Source: Sepiola atlantica
Taxonomy: Eukaryota > Mollusca > Cephalopoda > Sepiida > Sepiolidae
DNA: 64,000 bases
Direction of reading: 5' to 3'
Assembly (NCBI GenBank): GCA_963556195.1
Contig: CAUVYP010000244.1
Span: 558,001-622,000 of the forward strand
Of the stretch, positions 1 through 12,128 are shown one piece after another. The translations under genes and the position numbers were made by a program. The notes beneath the pieces were generated by a model. That model was given only the letters and a program-made list of their open reading frames with translations, made no database searches and was not told the DNA's origin. How positions within the stretch are numbered: position 1 is the stretch's first letter; every line of letters begins with the position of its first letter.

Positions 1-37
1 GTCGATACAAACTGAATACGCAAAACATCAACAAAAT
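1..37. repeat. Partial monomer at left edge
   Basis: These 37 bases match monomer positions 150-186, from the gtcgatac landmark to the end of the unit. They show that the array is cut by the window edge and does not begin here. Confidence 0.98.
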
Positions 38-1153
38 TTAGTGCGATTTTAAGTTGATATCGCTTTTGTTTATAACTTCCACATTTATGAGAATTTTGCT
101 CCGAAACTTTGCAGACAATAGCGGACACACATTTTCTACTGATGTACGAAGTTTCAGAAGTTCAGCTCTTGTACTCCCGGAGATATGTCGATACAAACTG
201 AATACGCAAAACATAAACAAAATTTAGTGCGATTTAAAGTTGACAGGTCTTTTGTTAATAACTTCCACATTTATAAGAATTGTGCTCTGAAACTTTGCAG
301 ACATTAGCGGACACACATTTTCTACTGAAGTACCAAGTTTCAGAAGTTCAGCTCTTGTACTCCCGGAGATATGTCGATACAAACTGAATACGCAAAACAT
401 CAACAAAATTTAGTGCGATTTTAAGTTGATATCGCTTTTGTTTATGACTTCCACATTTATAAGAATTGTGCTCTGAAACTTTGCAGACATTAGCGGACAC
501 ACATTTTCTACTGAAGTACCAAGTTTCAGAAGTTCAGCTCTTGTACTCCCGGAGATATGTCGATACAAACTGAATACGCAAAACATCAACAAAATTTAGT
601 GCGATTTAAAAGGTATATCGCTTGTGTTAATAACTTCCACATTTATAAGAATTGTGCTCCGAAACTTTGCAGACATTAGCGGACACACATTTTCTACTGA
701 AGTACCAAGTTTCAGAAGTTCAGCTCTTGTACTCCCGGAGATATGTCGATACAAACTGAATACGCAAAACATCAACAAAATTTAGTGCGATTTTAAGTTG
801 ATATCGCTTTTGTTTATAACTTCCACATTTATAAGAATTGTGCTCCGAAACTTTGCAGACATTAGCGGACACACATTTTCTACTGAAGTACCAAGTTTCA
901 GAAGTTCAGCTCTTGTACTCCCGGAGATATGTCGATACAAACTGAATACGCAAAACATCAACAAAATTTAGTGCGATTTTAAGTTGATATCGCTTTTGTT
1001 TATAACTTCCACATTTATAAGAATTGTGCTCTGAAACTTTGCAGACCTTAGCGGACACACATTTTCTACTGAAGTACCAAGTTTCAGAAGTTCAGCTCTT
1101 GTACTCCCGGAGATATGTCGATACAAACTGAATACGCAAAACATCAACAAAAT

Positions 1154-1339
1154 TTAGTGCGATTTAAAAGGTATATCGCTTGTGTTAATAACTTCCACAT
1201 TTATAAGAATTGTGCTCCGAAACTTTGCAGACATTAGCGGACACACATTTTCTACTGAAGTACCAAGTTTCAGAAGTTCAGCTCTTGTACTCCCGGAGAT
1301 ATGTCGATACAAACTGAATACGCAAAACATCAACAAAAT
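1154..1339. repeat. Monomer class F (exemplar)
   Basis: Class F has the most distinct left part: atttaaaaggtatatcgc, then cttgtgttaataac. Relative to class E it differs at positions 13, 16-19, 29 and 34, and has c at 65. The GATATC palindrome is lost. It is the commonest class in the window. A subset right of 37 kb has c-to-t at position 141 (ctcctggag), which destroys the CCGG present in other monomers: 37052, 37982, 40214, 52304, 55280, 58442, 59372. Confidence 0.93.
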
Positions 1340-1525
1340 TTAGTGCGATTTTAAGTTGATATCGCTTTTGTTTATAACTTCCACATTTATGAGAATTGTG
1401 CTCCGAAACTTTGCAGACAATAGCGGACACACATTTTCTACTGATGTACGAAGTTTCAGAAGTTCAGCTCTTGTACTCCCGGAGATATGTCGATACAAAC
1501 TGAATACGCAAAACATAAACAAAAT
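1340..1525. repeat. Monomer class A (exemplar)
   Basis: Class A has the class E left part, tgagaattg at 51-59, c at 65, caatag at 79-84, t at position 106 (ctgatgtac), often g at 111 (cgaag) and a at position 178 (cataaac). It is the only class with fixed changes in the otherwise invariant right half. Class A is followed directly by class B everywhere except 37796, a recombinant A that lacks a178. Confidence 0.93.
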
Positions 1526-1711
1526 TTAGTGCGATTTAAAGTTGATAAGTCTTTTGTTAATAACTTCCACATTTATAAGAATTGTGCTCCGAAACTTTGC
1601 AGACATTAGCGGACACACATTTTCTACTGAAGTACCAAGTTTCAGAAGTTCAGCTCTTGTACTCCCGGAGATATGTCGATACAAACTGAATACGCAAAAC
1701 ATCAACAAAAT
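1526..1711. repeat. Monomer class B (exemplar)
   Basis: Class B reads atttaaagttgataagtc at positions 9-26, then ttttgttaataac. It differs from class E at 13, 23-25 and 34, and has c at 65. B follows A almost without exception. Variant B2 with taggtc or caggtc at 21-26 occurs at 224 (after A) and 22359 (after C). B at 47840 follows an F that carries the class A right-end marker, a sign that an A monomer was lost by exchange. Confidence 0.92.
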
Positions 1712-1897
1712 TTAGTGCGATTTTAAGTTGATATCGCTTTTGTTTATAACTTCCACATTTATAAGAATTGTGCTCCGAAACTTTGCAGACATTAGCGGAC
1801 ACACATTTTCTACTGAAGTACCAAGTTTCAGAAGTTCAGCTCTTGTACTCCCGGAGATATGTCGATACAAACTGAATACGCAAAACATCAACAAAAT
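1712..1897. repeat. Monomer class C (exemplar)
   Basis: Class C equals class E except for c at position 65 (gctccg instead of gctctg). Minor variants carry a g at position 37 (ttatagcttcc), at 3014, 5619, 8409 and 22173. The copies at 5619 and 8409 also have g at 29 and are called C2 here; they sit exactly 2790 bp apart and mark the 15-mer. Confidence 0.9.
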
Positions 1898-2083
1898 TTA
1901 GTGCGATTTTAAGTTGATATCGCTTGTGTTTATAACTTCCACATTTATACAAATTGTGCTCTGAAACTTTGCAGACATTAGCGGACACACATTTTCTACT
2001 GAAGTACCAAGTTTCAGAAGTTCAGCTCTTGTACTCCCGGAGATATGTCGATACAAACTGAATACGCAAAACATCAACAAAAT
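1898..2083. repeat. Monomer class D (exemplar)
   Basis: Class D shares the class E left part but has g at position 29 (cgcttgtg) and tacaaattg at 51-59 in place of taagaattg. Position 65 is t. D occurs along the whole window and usually precedes E, F or A. Confidence 0.93.
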
Positions 2084-2455
2084 TTAGTGCGATTTAAAAG
2101 GTATATCGCTTGTGTTAATAACTTCCACATTTATAAGAATTGTGCTCCGAAACTTTGCAGACATTAGCGGACACACATTTTCTACTGAAGTACCAAGTTT
2201 CAGAAGTTCAGCTCTTGTACTCCCGGAGATATGTCGATACAAACTGAATACGCAAAACATCAACAAAATTTAGTGCGATTTTAAGTTGATATCGCTTTTG
2301 TTTATAACTTCCACATTTATAAGAATTGTGCTCCGAAACTTTGCAGACATTAGCGGACACACATTTTCTACTGAAGTACCAAGTTTCAGAAGTTCAGCTC
2401 TTGTACTCCCGGAGATATGTCGATACAAACTGAATACGCAAAACATCAACAAAAT

Positions 2456-2641
2456 TTAGTGCGATTTTAAGTTGATATCGCTTGCGTTTATAACTTCCAC
2501 ATTTATACAAATTGTGCTCTGAAACTTTGCAGACATTAGCGGACATACATTTTCTACTGAAGTACCAAGTTTCAGAAGTTCAGCTCTTGTACTCCCGGAG
2601 ATATGTCGATACAAACTGAATACGCAAAACATCAACAAAAT
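2456..2641. repeat. Monomer class D2 (exemplar)
   Basis: D2 is class D with c at position 30 (cgcttgcg) and a linked t at position 92 (cggacatac). It occurs only between 2456 and 21242: at 2456, 12687, 13617, 15663, 16593, 18639 and 21057. It is therefore a marker of the left third and of the 16-mer HOR. Confidence 0.9.
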
Positions 2642-2827
2642 TTAGTGCGATTTTAAGTTGATATCGCTTTTGTTTATAACTTCCACATTTATAAGAATTG
2701 TGCTCTGAAACTTTGCAGACATTAGCGGACACACATTTTCTACTGAAGTACCAAGTTTCAGAAGTTCAGCTCTTGTACTCCCGGAGATATGTCGATACAA
2801 ACTGAATACGCAAAACATCAACAAAAT
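2642..2827. repeat. Monomer class E (exemplar)
   Basis: Class E serves as the reference here. Its left part reads ttttaagttgatatcgc, with a GATATC palindrome at positions 19-24, then t at 29 and 34. It has taagaattg at 51-59, t at position 65 (gctctg) and cattag at 79-84. E is among the commonest classes and occurs throughout. An E that follows class D usually carries g-to-a at position 4 (ttaatgcga), first seen at 7851 and then repeatedly to 60488. So that change travels with the D-E junction as a haplotype. Confidence 0.95.
2704..2762. repeat. 10-bp inverted repeat inside the monomer (exemplar)
   Basis: Positions 63-72 (tctgaaactt, 2704..2713) and 112-121 (aagtttcaga, 2753..2762) are perfect reverse complements separated by 39 bp. 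The dyad is complete in every class with t at position 65 (D, E, G, H, I, J, L). It has one mismatch in classes with c at 65 (A, B, C, F). Whether it folds or binds a dimeric protein is unknown. Confidence 0.8.
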
Positions 2828-3377
2828 TTAGTGCGATTTAAAAGGTATATCGCTTGTGTTAATAACTTCCACATTTATAAGAATTGTGCTCCGAAACTTT
2901 GCAGACATTAGCGGACACACATTTTCTACTGAAGTACCAAGTTTCAGAAGTTCAGCTCTTGTACTCCCGGAGATATGTCGATACAAACTGAATACGCAAA
3001 ACATCAACAAAATTTAGTGCGATTTTAAGTTGATATCGCTTTTGTTTATAGCTTCCACATTTATAAGAATTGTGCTCCGAAACTTTGCAGACATTAGCGG
3101 ACACACATTTTCTACTGAAGTACCAAGTTTCAGAAGTTCAGCTCTTGTACTCCCGGAGATATGTCGATACAAACTGAATACGCAAAACATCAACAAAATT
3201 TAGTGCGATTTTAAGTTGATATCGCTTTTGTTTATAACTTCCACATTTATACAAATTGTGCTCTGAAACTTTGCAGACATTAGCGGACACACATTTTCTA
3301 CTGAAGTACCAAGTTTCAGAAGTTCAGCTCTTGTACTCCCGGAGATATGTCGATACAAACTGAATACGCAAAACATC

Positions 3378-3378
3378 G
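3378..3378. other. Single-base insertion in the lattice
   Basis: The monomer end reads catcgaacaaaa where others read catcaacaaaa, so one g is added. It is not in a homopolymer, which makes a sequencing slip less likely. It shifts the lattice by +1 until the compensating deletion near 35412. Confidence 0.9.
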
Positions 3379-4130
3379 AACAAAATTTAGTGCGATTTTA
3401 AGTTGATATCGCTTTTGTTTATAACTTCCACATTTATAAGAATTGTGCTCTGAAACTTTGCAGACATTAGCGGACACACATTTTCTACTGAAGTACCAAG
3501 TTTCAGAAGTTCAGCTCTTGTACTCCCGGAGATATGTCGATACAAACGGAATACGCAAAACATCAACAAAATTTAGTGCGATTTAAAAGGTATATCGCTT
3601 GTGTTAATAACTTCCACATTTATAAGAATTGTGCTCCGAAACTTTGCAGACATTAGCGGACACACATTTTCTACTGAAGTACCAAGTTTCAGAAGTTCAG
3701 CTCTTGTACTCCCGGAGATATGTCGATACAAACTGAATACGCAAAACATCAACAAAATTTAGTGCGATTTTAAGTTGATATCGCTTTTGTTTATAACTTC
3801 CACATTTATAAGAATTGTGCTCCGAAACTTTGCAGACATTAGCGGACACACATTTTCTACTGAAGTACCAAGTTTCAGAAGTTCAGCTCTTGTACTCCCG
3901 GAGATATGTCGATACAAACTGAATACGCAAAACATCAACAAAATTTAGTGCGATTTTAAGTTGATATCGCTTGTGTTTATAACTTCCACATTTATACAAA
4001 TTGTGCTCTGAAACTTTGCAGACATTAGCGGACACAAATTTTCTACTGAAGTACCAAGTTTCAGAAGTTCAGCTCTTGTACTCCCGGAGATATGTCGATA
4101 CAAACTGAATACGCAAAACATCAACAAAAT

Positions 4131-5246
4131 TTAGTGCGATTTTAAGTTGATATCGCTTTTGTTTATAACTTCCACATTTATGAGAATTGTGCTCCGAAAC
4201 TTTGCAGACAATAGCGGACACACATTTTCTACTGATGTACGAAGTTTCAGAAGTTCAGCTCTTGTACTCCCGGAGATATGTCGATACAAACTGAATACGC
4301 AAAACATAAACAAAATTTAGTGCGATTTAAAGTTGATAAGTCTTTTGTTAATAACTTCCACATTTATAAGAATTGTGCTCCGAAACTTTGCAGACATTAG
4401 CGGACACACATTTTCTACTGAAGTACCAAGTTTCAGAAGTTCAGCTCTTGTACTCCCGGAGATATGTCGATACAAACTGAATACGCAAAACATCAACAAA
4501 ATTTAGTGCGATTTTAAGTTGATATCGCTTTTGTTTATAACTTCCACATTTATAAGAATTGTGCTCTGAAACTTTGCAGACATTAGCGGACACACATTTT
4601 CTACTGAAGTACCAAGTTTCAGAAGTTCAGCTCTTGTACTCCCGGAGATATGTCGATACAAACTGAATACGCAAAACATCAACAAAATTTAGTGCGATTT
4701 TAAGTTGATATCGCTTTTGTTTATAACTTCCACATTTATAAGAATTGTGCTCTGAAACTTTGCAGACATTAGCGGACACACATTTTCTACTGAAGTACTA
4801 AGTTTCAGAAGTTCAGCTCTTGTACTCCCGGAGATATGTCGATACAAACTGAATACGCAAAACATCAACAAAATTTAGTGCGATTTAAAAGGTATATCGC
4901 TTGTGTTAATAACTTCCACATTTATAAGAATTGTGCTCCGAAACTTTGCAGACATTAGCGGACACACATTTTCTACTGAAGTACCAAGTTTCAGAAGTTC
5001 AGCTCTTGTACTCCCGGAGATATGTCGATACAAACTGAATACGCAAAACATCAACAAAATTTAGTGCGATTTTAAGTTAATATCGCTTTTGTTTATAACT
5101 TCCACATTTATAAGAATTGTGCTCCGAAACTTTGCAGACATTAGCGGACACACATTTTCTACTGAAGTACCAAGTTTCAGAAGTTCAGCTCTTGTACTCC
5201 CGGAGATATGTCGATACAAACTGAATACGCAAAACATCAACAAAAT
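4131..5246. repeat. Six-monomer lead-in to the 15-mer
   Basis: Class order: A B E E F C. The second E (4689) has the actaag variant (t at position 111) that recurs at 7851 and 10641. The region joins directly to the first full 15-mer copy at 5247 and looks like a shortened version of the same A-B-E-E-F-C start seen at 5991 and 8781. Confidence 0.88.
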
Positions 5247-8036
5247 TTAGTGCGATTTTAAGTTGATATCGCTTTTGTTTATAACTTCCACATTTATAAG
5301 AATTGTGCTCTGAAACTTTGCAGACATTAGCGGACACACATTTTCTACTGAAGTACCAAGTTTCAGAAGTTCAGCTCTTGTACTCCCGGAGATATGTCGA
5401 TACAAACTGAATACGCCAAACATCAACAAAATTTAGTGCGATTTAAAAGGTATATCGCTTGTGTTAATAACTTCCACATTTATAAGAATTGTGCTCTGAA
5501 ACTTTGCAGACCTTAGCGGACACACATTTTCTACTGAAGTACCAAGTTTCAGAAGTTCAGCTCTTGTACTCCCGGAGATATGTCGATACAAACTGAATAC
5601 GCAAAACATCAACAAAATTTAGTGCGATTTTAAGTTGATATCGCTTGTGTTTATAGCTTCCACATTTATAAGAATTGTGCTCCGAAACTTTGCAGACATT
5701 AGCGGACACACATTTTCTACTGAAGTACCAAGTTTCAGAAGTTCAGCTCTTGTACTCCCGGAGATATGTCGATACAAACTGAATACGCAAAACATCAACA
5801 AAATTTAGTGCGATTTTAAGTTGATATCGCTTGTGTTTATAACTTCCACATTTATACAAATTGTGCTCTGAAACTTTGCAGACATTAGCGGACACACATT
5901 TTCTACTGAAGTACCAAGTTTCAGAAGTTCAGCTCTTGTACTCCCGGAGATATGTCGATACAAACTGAATACGCAAAACATCAACAAAATTTAGTGCGAT
6001 TTTAAGTTGATATCGCTTTTGTTTATAACTTCCACATTTATGAGAATTGTGCTCCGAAACTTTGCAGACAATAGCGGACACACATTTTCTACTGATGTAC
6101 CAAGTTTCAGAAGTTCAGCTCTTGTACTCCCGGAGATATGTCGATACAAACTGAATACGCAAAACATAAACAAAATTTAGTGCGATTTAAAGTTGATAAG
6201 TCTTTTGTTAATAACTTCCACATTTATAAGAATTGTGCTCCGAAACTTTGCAGACATTAGCGGACACACATTTTCTACTGAAGTACCAAGTTTCAGAAGT
6301 TCAGCTCTTGTACTCCCGGAGATATGTCGATACAAACTGAATACGCAAAACATCAACAAAATTTAGTGCGATTTTAAGTTGATATCGCTTTTGTTTATAA
6401 CTTCCACATTTATAAGAATTGTGCTCTGAAACTTTGCAGACATTAGCGGACACACATTTTCTACTGAAGTACCAAGTTTCAGAAGTTCAGCTCTTGTACT
6501 CCCGGAGATATGTCGATACAAACTGAATACGCAAAACATCAACAAAATTTAGTGCGATTTTAAGTTGATATCGCTTTTGTTTATAACTTCCACATTTATA
6601 AGAATTGTGCTCTGAAACTTTGCAGACATTAGCGGACACACATTTTCTACTGAAGTACCAAGTTTCAGAAGTTCAGCTCTTGTACTCCCGGAGATATGTC
6701 GATACAAACTGAATACGCAAAACATCAACAAAATTTAGTGCGATTTAAAAGGTATATCGCTTGTGTTAATAACTTCCACATTTATAAGAATTGTGCTCCG
6801 AAACTTTGCAGACATTAGCGGACACACATTTTCTACTGAAGTACCAAGTTTCAGAAGTTCAGCTCTTGTACTCCCGGAGATATGTCGATACAAACTGAAT
6901 ACGCAAAACATCAACAAAATTTAGTGCGATTTTAAGTTGATATCGCTTTTGTTTATAACTTCCACATTTATAAGAATTGTGCTCCGAAACTTTGCAGACA
7001 TTAGCGGACACACATTTTCTACTGCAGTACCAAGTTTCAGAAGTTCAGCTCTTGTACTCCCGGAGATATGTCGATACAAACTGAATACGCAAAACATCAA
7101 CAAAATTTAGTGCGATTTTAAGTTGATATCGCTTTTGTTTATAACTTCCACATTTATAAGAATTGTGCTCTGAAACTTTGCAGACATTAGCGGACACACA
7201 TTTTCTACTGAAGTACCAAGTTTCAGAAGTTCAGCTCTTGTACTCCCGGAGATATGTCGATACAAACTGAATACGCAAAACATCAACAAAATTTAGTGCG
7301 ACTTAAAAGGTATATCGCTTGTGTTAATAACTTCCACATTTATAAGAATTGTGCTCTGAAACTTTGCAGACCTTAGCGGACACACATTTTCTACTGAAGT
7401 ACCAAGTTTCAGAAGTTCAGCTCTTGTACTCCCGGAGATATGTCGATACAAACTGAATACGCAAAACATCAACAAAATTTAGTGCGATTTAAAAGGAATA
7501 TCGCTTGTGTTAATAACTTCCACATTTATAAGAATTGTGCTCCGAAACTTTGCAGACATTAGCGGACACACATTTTCTACTGAAGTACCAAGTTTCAGAA
7601 GTTCAGCTCTTGTACTCCCGGAGATATGTCGATACAAACTGAATACGCAAAACATCAACAAAATTTAGTGCGATTTTAAGTTGATATCGCTTGTGTTTAT
7701 AACTTCCACATTTATACAAATTGTGCTCTGAAACTTTGCAGACATTAGCGGACACACATTTTCTACTGAAGTACCAAGTTTCAGAAGTTCAGCTCTTGTA
7801 CTCCCGGAGATATGTCGATACAAACTGAATACGCAAAACATCAACAAAATTTAATGCGATTTTAAGTTGATATCGCTTTTGTTTATAACTTCCACATTTA
7901 TAAGAATTGTGCTCTGAAACTTTGCAGACATTAGCGGACACACATTTTCTACTGAAGTACTAAGTTTCAGAAGTTCAGCTCTTGTACTCCCGGAGATATG
8001 TCGATACAAACTGAATACGCAAAACATCAACAAAAT
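5247..8036. repeat. 15-mer HOR, copy 1 (2790 bp)
   Basis: Class order: E G C2 D A B E E F C E G F D E. Private markers that recur exactly 2790 bp later prove the period: gccaaac at 5415..5421, C2 at 5619, actgcagtac at 7021, gcgacttaaaagg near 7299 and the actaag variant in 7851. Confidence 0.95.
5433..5618. repeat. Monomer class G (exemplar)
   Basis: Class G joins the class F left part to t at position 65 and ccttag at 79-84 (a-to-c at 80). It occurs at 5433, 7293, 8223, 10083, 11571, 17523 and 22917 only, so it is confined to the left third. Its structure, an F-like left and a J-like middle, suggests an old recombinant. Confidence 0.88.
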
Positions 8037-10826
8037 TTAGTGCGATTTTAAGTTGATATCGCTTTTGTTTATAACTTCCACATTTATAAGAATTGTGCTC
8101 TGAAACTTTGCAGACATTAGCGGACACACATTTTCTACTGAAGTACCAAGTTTCAGAAGTTCAGCTCTTGTACTCCCGGAGATATGTCGATACAAACTGA
8201 ATACGCCAAACATCAACAAAATTTAGTGCGATTTAAAAGGTATATCGCTTGTGTTAATAACTTCCACATTTATAAGAATTGTTCTCTGAAACTTTGCAGA
8301 CCTTAGCGGACACACATTTTCTACTGAAGTACCAAGTTTCAGAAGTTCAGCTCTTGTACTCCCGGAGATATGTCGATACAAACTGAATACGCAAAACATC
8401 AACAAAATTTAGTGCGATTTTAAGTTGATATCGCTTGTGTTTATAGCTTCCACATTTATAAGAATTGTGCTCCGAAACTTTGCAGACATTAGCGGACACA
8501 CATTTTCTACTGAAGTACCAAGTTTCAGAAGTTCAGCTCTTGTACTCCCGGAGATATGTCGATACAAACTGAATACGCAAAACATCAACAAAATTTAGTG
8601 CGATTTTAAGTTGATATCGCTTGTGTTTATAACTTCCACATTTATACAAATTGTGCTCTGAAACTTTGCAGACATTAGCGGACACACATTTTCTACTGAA
8701 GTACCAAGTTTCAGAAGTTCAGCTCTTGTACTCCCGGAGATATGTCGATACAAACTGAATGCGCAAAACATCAACAAAATTTAGTGCGATTTTAAGTTGA
8801 TATCGCTTTTGTTTATAACTTCCACATTTATGAGAATTGTGCTCCGAAACTTTGCAGACAATAGCGGACACACATTTTCTACTGATGTTCCAAGTTTCAG
8901 AAGTTCAGCTCTTGTACTCCCGGAGATATGTCGATACAAACTGAATACGCAAAACATAAACAAAATTTAGTGCGATTTAAAGTTGATAAGTCTTTTGTTA
9001 ATAACTTCCACATTTATAAGAATTGTGCTCCGAAACTTTGCAGACATTAGCGGACACACATTTTCTACTGAAGTACCAAGTTTCAGAAGTTCAGCTCTTG
9101 TACTCCCGGAGATATGTCGATACAAACTGAATACGCAAAACATCAACAAAATTTAGTGCGATTTTAAGTTGATATCGCTTTTGTTTATAACTTCCACATT
9201 TATAAGAATTGTGCTCTGAAACTTTGCAGACATTAGCGGACACACATTTTCTACTGAAGTACCAAGTTTCAGAAGTTCAGCTCTTGTACTCCCGGAGATA
9301 TGTCGATACAAACTGAATACGCAAAACATCAACAAAATTTAGTGCGATTTTAAGTTGATATCGCTTTTGTTTATAACTTCCACATTTATAAGAATTGTGC
9401 TCTGAAACTTTGCAGACATTAGCGGACACACATTTTCTACTGAAGTACCAAGTTTCAGAAGTTCAGCTCTTGTACTCCCGGAGATATGTCGATACAAACT
9501 GAATACGCAAAACATCAACAAAATTTAGTGCGATTTAAAAGGTATATCGCTTGTGTTAATAACTTCCACATTTATAAGAATTGTGCTCCGAAACTTTGCA
9601 GACATTAGCGGACACACATTTTCTACTGAAGTACCAAGTTTCAGAAGTTCAGCTCTTGTACTCCCGGAGATATGTCGATACAAACTGAATACGCAAAACA
9701 TCAACAAAATTTAGTGCGATTTTAAGTTGATATCGCTTTTGTTTATAACTTCCACATTTATAAGAATTGTGCTCCGAAACTTTGCAGACATTAGCGGACA
9801 CACATTTTCTACTGCAGTACCAAGTTTCAGAAGTTCAGCTCTTGTACTCCCGGAGATATGTCGATACAAACTGAATACGCAAAACATCAACAAAATTTAG
9901 TGCGATTTTAAGTTGATATCGCTTTTGTTTATAACTTCCACATTTATAAGAATTGTGCTCTGAAACTTTGCAGACATTAGCGGACACACATTTTCTACTG
10001 AAGTACCAAGTTTCAGAAGTTCAGCTCTTGTACTCCCGGAGATATGTCGATACAAACTGAATACGCAAAACATCAACAAAATTTAGTGCGACTTAAAAGG
10101 TATATCGCTTGTGTTAATAACTTCCACATTTATAAGAATTGTGCTCTGAAACTTTGCAGACCTTAGCGGACACACATTTTCTACTGAAGTACCAAGTTTC
10201 AGAAGTTCAGCTCTTGTACTCCCGGAGATATGTCGATACAAACTGAATACGCAAAACATCAACAAAATTTAGTGCGATTTAAAAGGTATATCGCTTGTGT
10301 TAATAACTTCCACATTTATAAGAATTGTGCTCCGAAACTTTGCAGACATTAGCGGACACACATTTTCTACTGAAGTACCAAGTTTCAGAAGTTCAGCTCT
10401 TGTACTCCCGGAGATATGTCGATACAAACTGAATACGCAAAACATCAACAAAATTTAGTGCGATTTTAAGTTGATATCGCTTGTGTTTATAACTTCCACA
10501 TTTATACAAATTGTGCTCTGAAACTTTGCAGACATTAGCGGACACACATTTTCTACTGAAGTACCAAGTTTCAGAAGTTCAGCTCTTGTACTCCCGGAGA
10601 TATGTCGATACAAACTGAATACGCAAAACATCAACAAAATTTAATGCGATTTTAAGTTGATATCGCTTGTGTTTATAACTTCCACATTTATAAGAATTGT
10701 GCTCTGAAACTTTGCAGACATTAGCGGACACACATTTTCTACTGAAGTACTAAGTTTCAGAAGTTCAGCTCTTGTACTCCCGGAGATATGTCGATACAAA
10801 CTGAATACGCAAAACATCAACAAAAT
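8037..10826. repeat. 15-mer HOR, copy 2 (2790 bp)
   Basis: Same class order as 5247..8036, except that the final monomer at 10641 has g at 29 and so scores as L. Shared rare markers are gccaaac at 8205..8211, C2 at 8409, actgcagtac at 9811 and gcgacttaaaagg near 10089. Private differences from copy 1 include t in gttctctg (8223 monomer), g in gaatgcgc (8595 monomer) and gatgttcc (8781 monomer). Confidence 0.95.
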
Positions 10827-12128
10827 TTAGTGCGATTTAAAAGGTATATCGCTTGTGTTAATAACTTCCACATTTATAAGAATTGTGCTCCGAGACTTTG
10901 CAGACATTAGCGGACACACATTTTCTACTGAAGTACCAAGTTTCAGAAGTTCAGCTCTTGTACTCCCGGAGATATGTCGATACAAACTGAATACGCAAAA
11001 CATCAACAAAATTTAGTGCGATTTTAAGTTGATATCGCTTTTGTTTATAACTTCCACATTTATGAGAATTGTGCTCCGAAACTTTGCAGACAATAGCGGA
11101 CACACATTTTCTACTGATGTACGAAGTTTCAGAAGTTCAGCTCTTGTACTCCCGGAGATATGTCGATACAAACTGAATACGCAAAACATAAACAAAATTT
11201 AGTGCGATTTAAAGTTGATAAGTCTTTTGTTAATAACTTCCACATTTATAAGAATTGTGCTCCGAAACTTTGCAGACATTAGCGGACACACCTTTTCTAC
11301 TGAAGTACCAAGTTTCAGAAGTTCAGCTCTTGTACTCCCGGAGATATGTCGATACAAACTGAATACGCAAAACATCAACAAAATTTAGTGCGATTTTAAG
11401 TTGATATCGCTTGTGTTTATAACTTCCACATTTATAAGAATTGTGCTCTGAAACTTTGCAGACATTAGCGGACACACATTTTCTACTGAAGTACCAAGTT
11501 TCAGAAGTTCAGCTCTTGTACTCCCGGAGATATGTCGATACAAACTGAATACGCAAAACATCAACAAAATTTAGTGCGATTTAAAAGGTATATCGCTTGT
11601 GTTAATAACTTCCACATTTATAAGAATTGTGCTCTGAAACTTTGCAGACCTTAGCGGACACACATTTTCTACTGAAGTACCAAGTTTCAGAAGTTCAGCT
11701 CTTGTACTCCCGGAGATATGTCGATACAAACTGAATACGCAAAACATCAACAAAATTTAGTGCGATTTAAAAGGTATATCGCTTGTGTTAATAACTTCCA
11801 CATTTATAAGAATTGTGCTCCGAAACTTTGCAGACATTAGCGGACACACATTTTCCACTGAAGTACCAAGTTTCAGAAGTTCAGCTCTTGTACTCCCGGA
11901 GATATGTCGATACAAACTGAATACGCAAAACATCAACAAAATTTAGTGCGATTTTAAGTTTATATCGCTTGTGTTTATAACTTCCACATTTATACAAATT
12001 GTGCTCTGAAACTTTGCAGACATTAGCGGACACACATTTTCTACTGAAGTACCAAGTTTCAGAAGTTCAGCTCTTGTACTCCCGGAGATATGTCGATACA
12101 AACTGAATACGCAAAACATCAACAAAAT
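10827..12128. repeat. Seven-monomer junction between the 15-mer and 16-mer
   Basis: Class order: F A B L G F D. The F at 10827 has ccgagac (g at position 68), shared only with the F at 14733, exactly 21 monomers away. The G-F-D ending matches the last three monomers of the 16-mer copy at 15105..18080. Confidence 0.9.
11385..11570. repeat. Monomer class L (exemplar)
   Basis: Class L combines the class D left part (g at 29) with the class E middle (taagaattg, t at 65). It occurs at 10641, 11385, 43748 and 63650. It is either a D/E recombinant or class E with one substitution at 29; the sequence cannot separate the two. Confidence 0.75.

Larger units (their letters stand above)
38..4130. repeat. 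Left mixed region, 22 monomers
   Basis: Class order from 38: A B2 E F C J0 F A B C D F C D2 E F C D E F C D. The D-like monomer at 3200 is 187 bp because of the insertion at 3378. Monomer 38 has a private t in gaattttgc, and monomer 224 a private c in ttgacaggtc. The region ends in a duplicated E-F-C-D tetramer and holds no long HOR. Confidence 0.92.
2642..4130. repeat. E-F-C-D tetramer, two tandem copies
   Basis: Copy 1 is 2642..3386 (745 bp, with the extra base at 3378) and copy 2 is 3387..4130 (744 bp). A partial earlier copy, F-C-D2, is at 2084..2641. The same module with D2 recurs at 12129, 15105 and 18081. So E-F-C-D is an old building block of the left third. Confidence 0.85.

Noticed and set aside
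2688..2697. TATA-like tttataag in each monomer as a promoter
   Set aside because: It occurs in AT-rich sequence, is altered in classes D, I and J, and no initiator or downstream gene accompanies it.
2781..2810. CENP-B box near ctcccggagatatgtcga (minus strand)
   Set aside because: The canonical box needs TTCG, seven bases, then CGGG with an A at a fixed place. Here TCG and CGGG are nine bases apart, the first t of TTCG is an a, and the A is missing.
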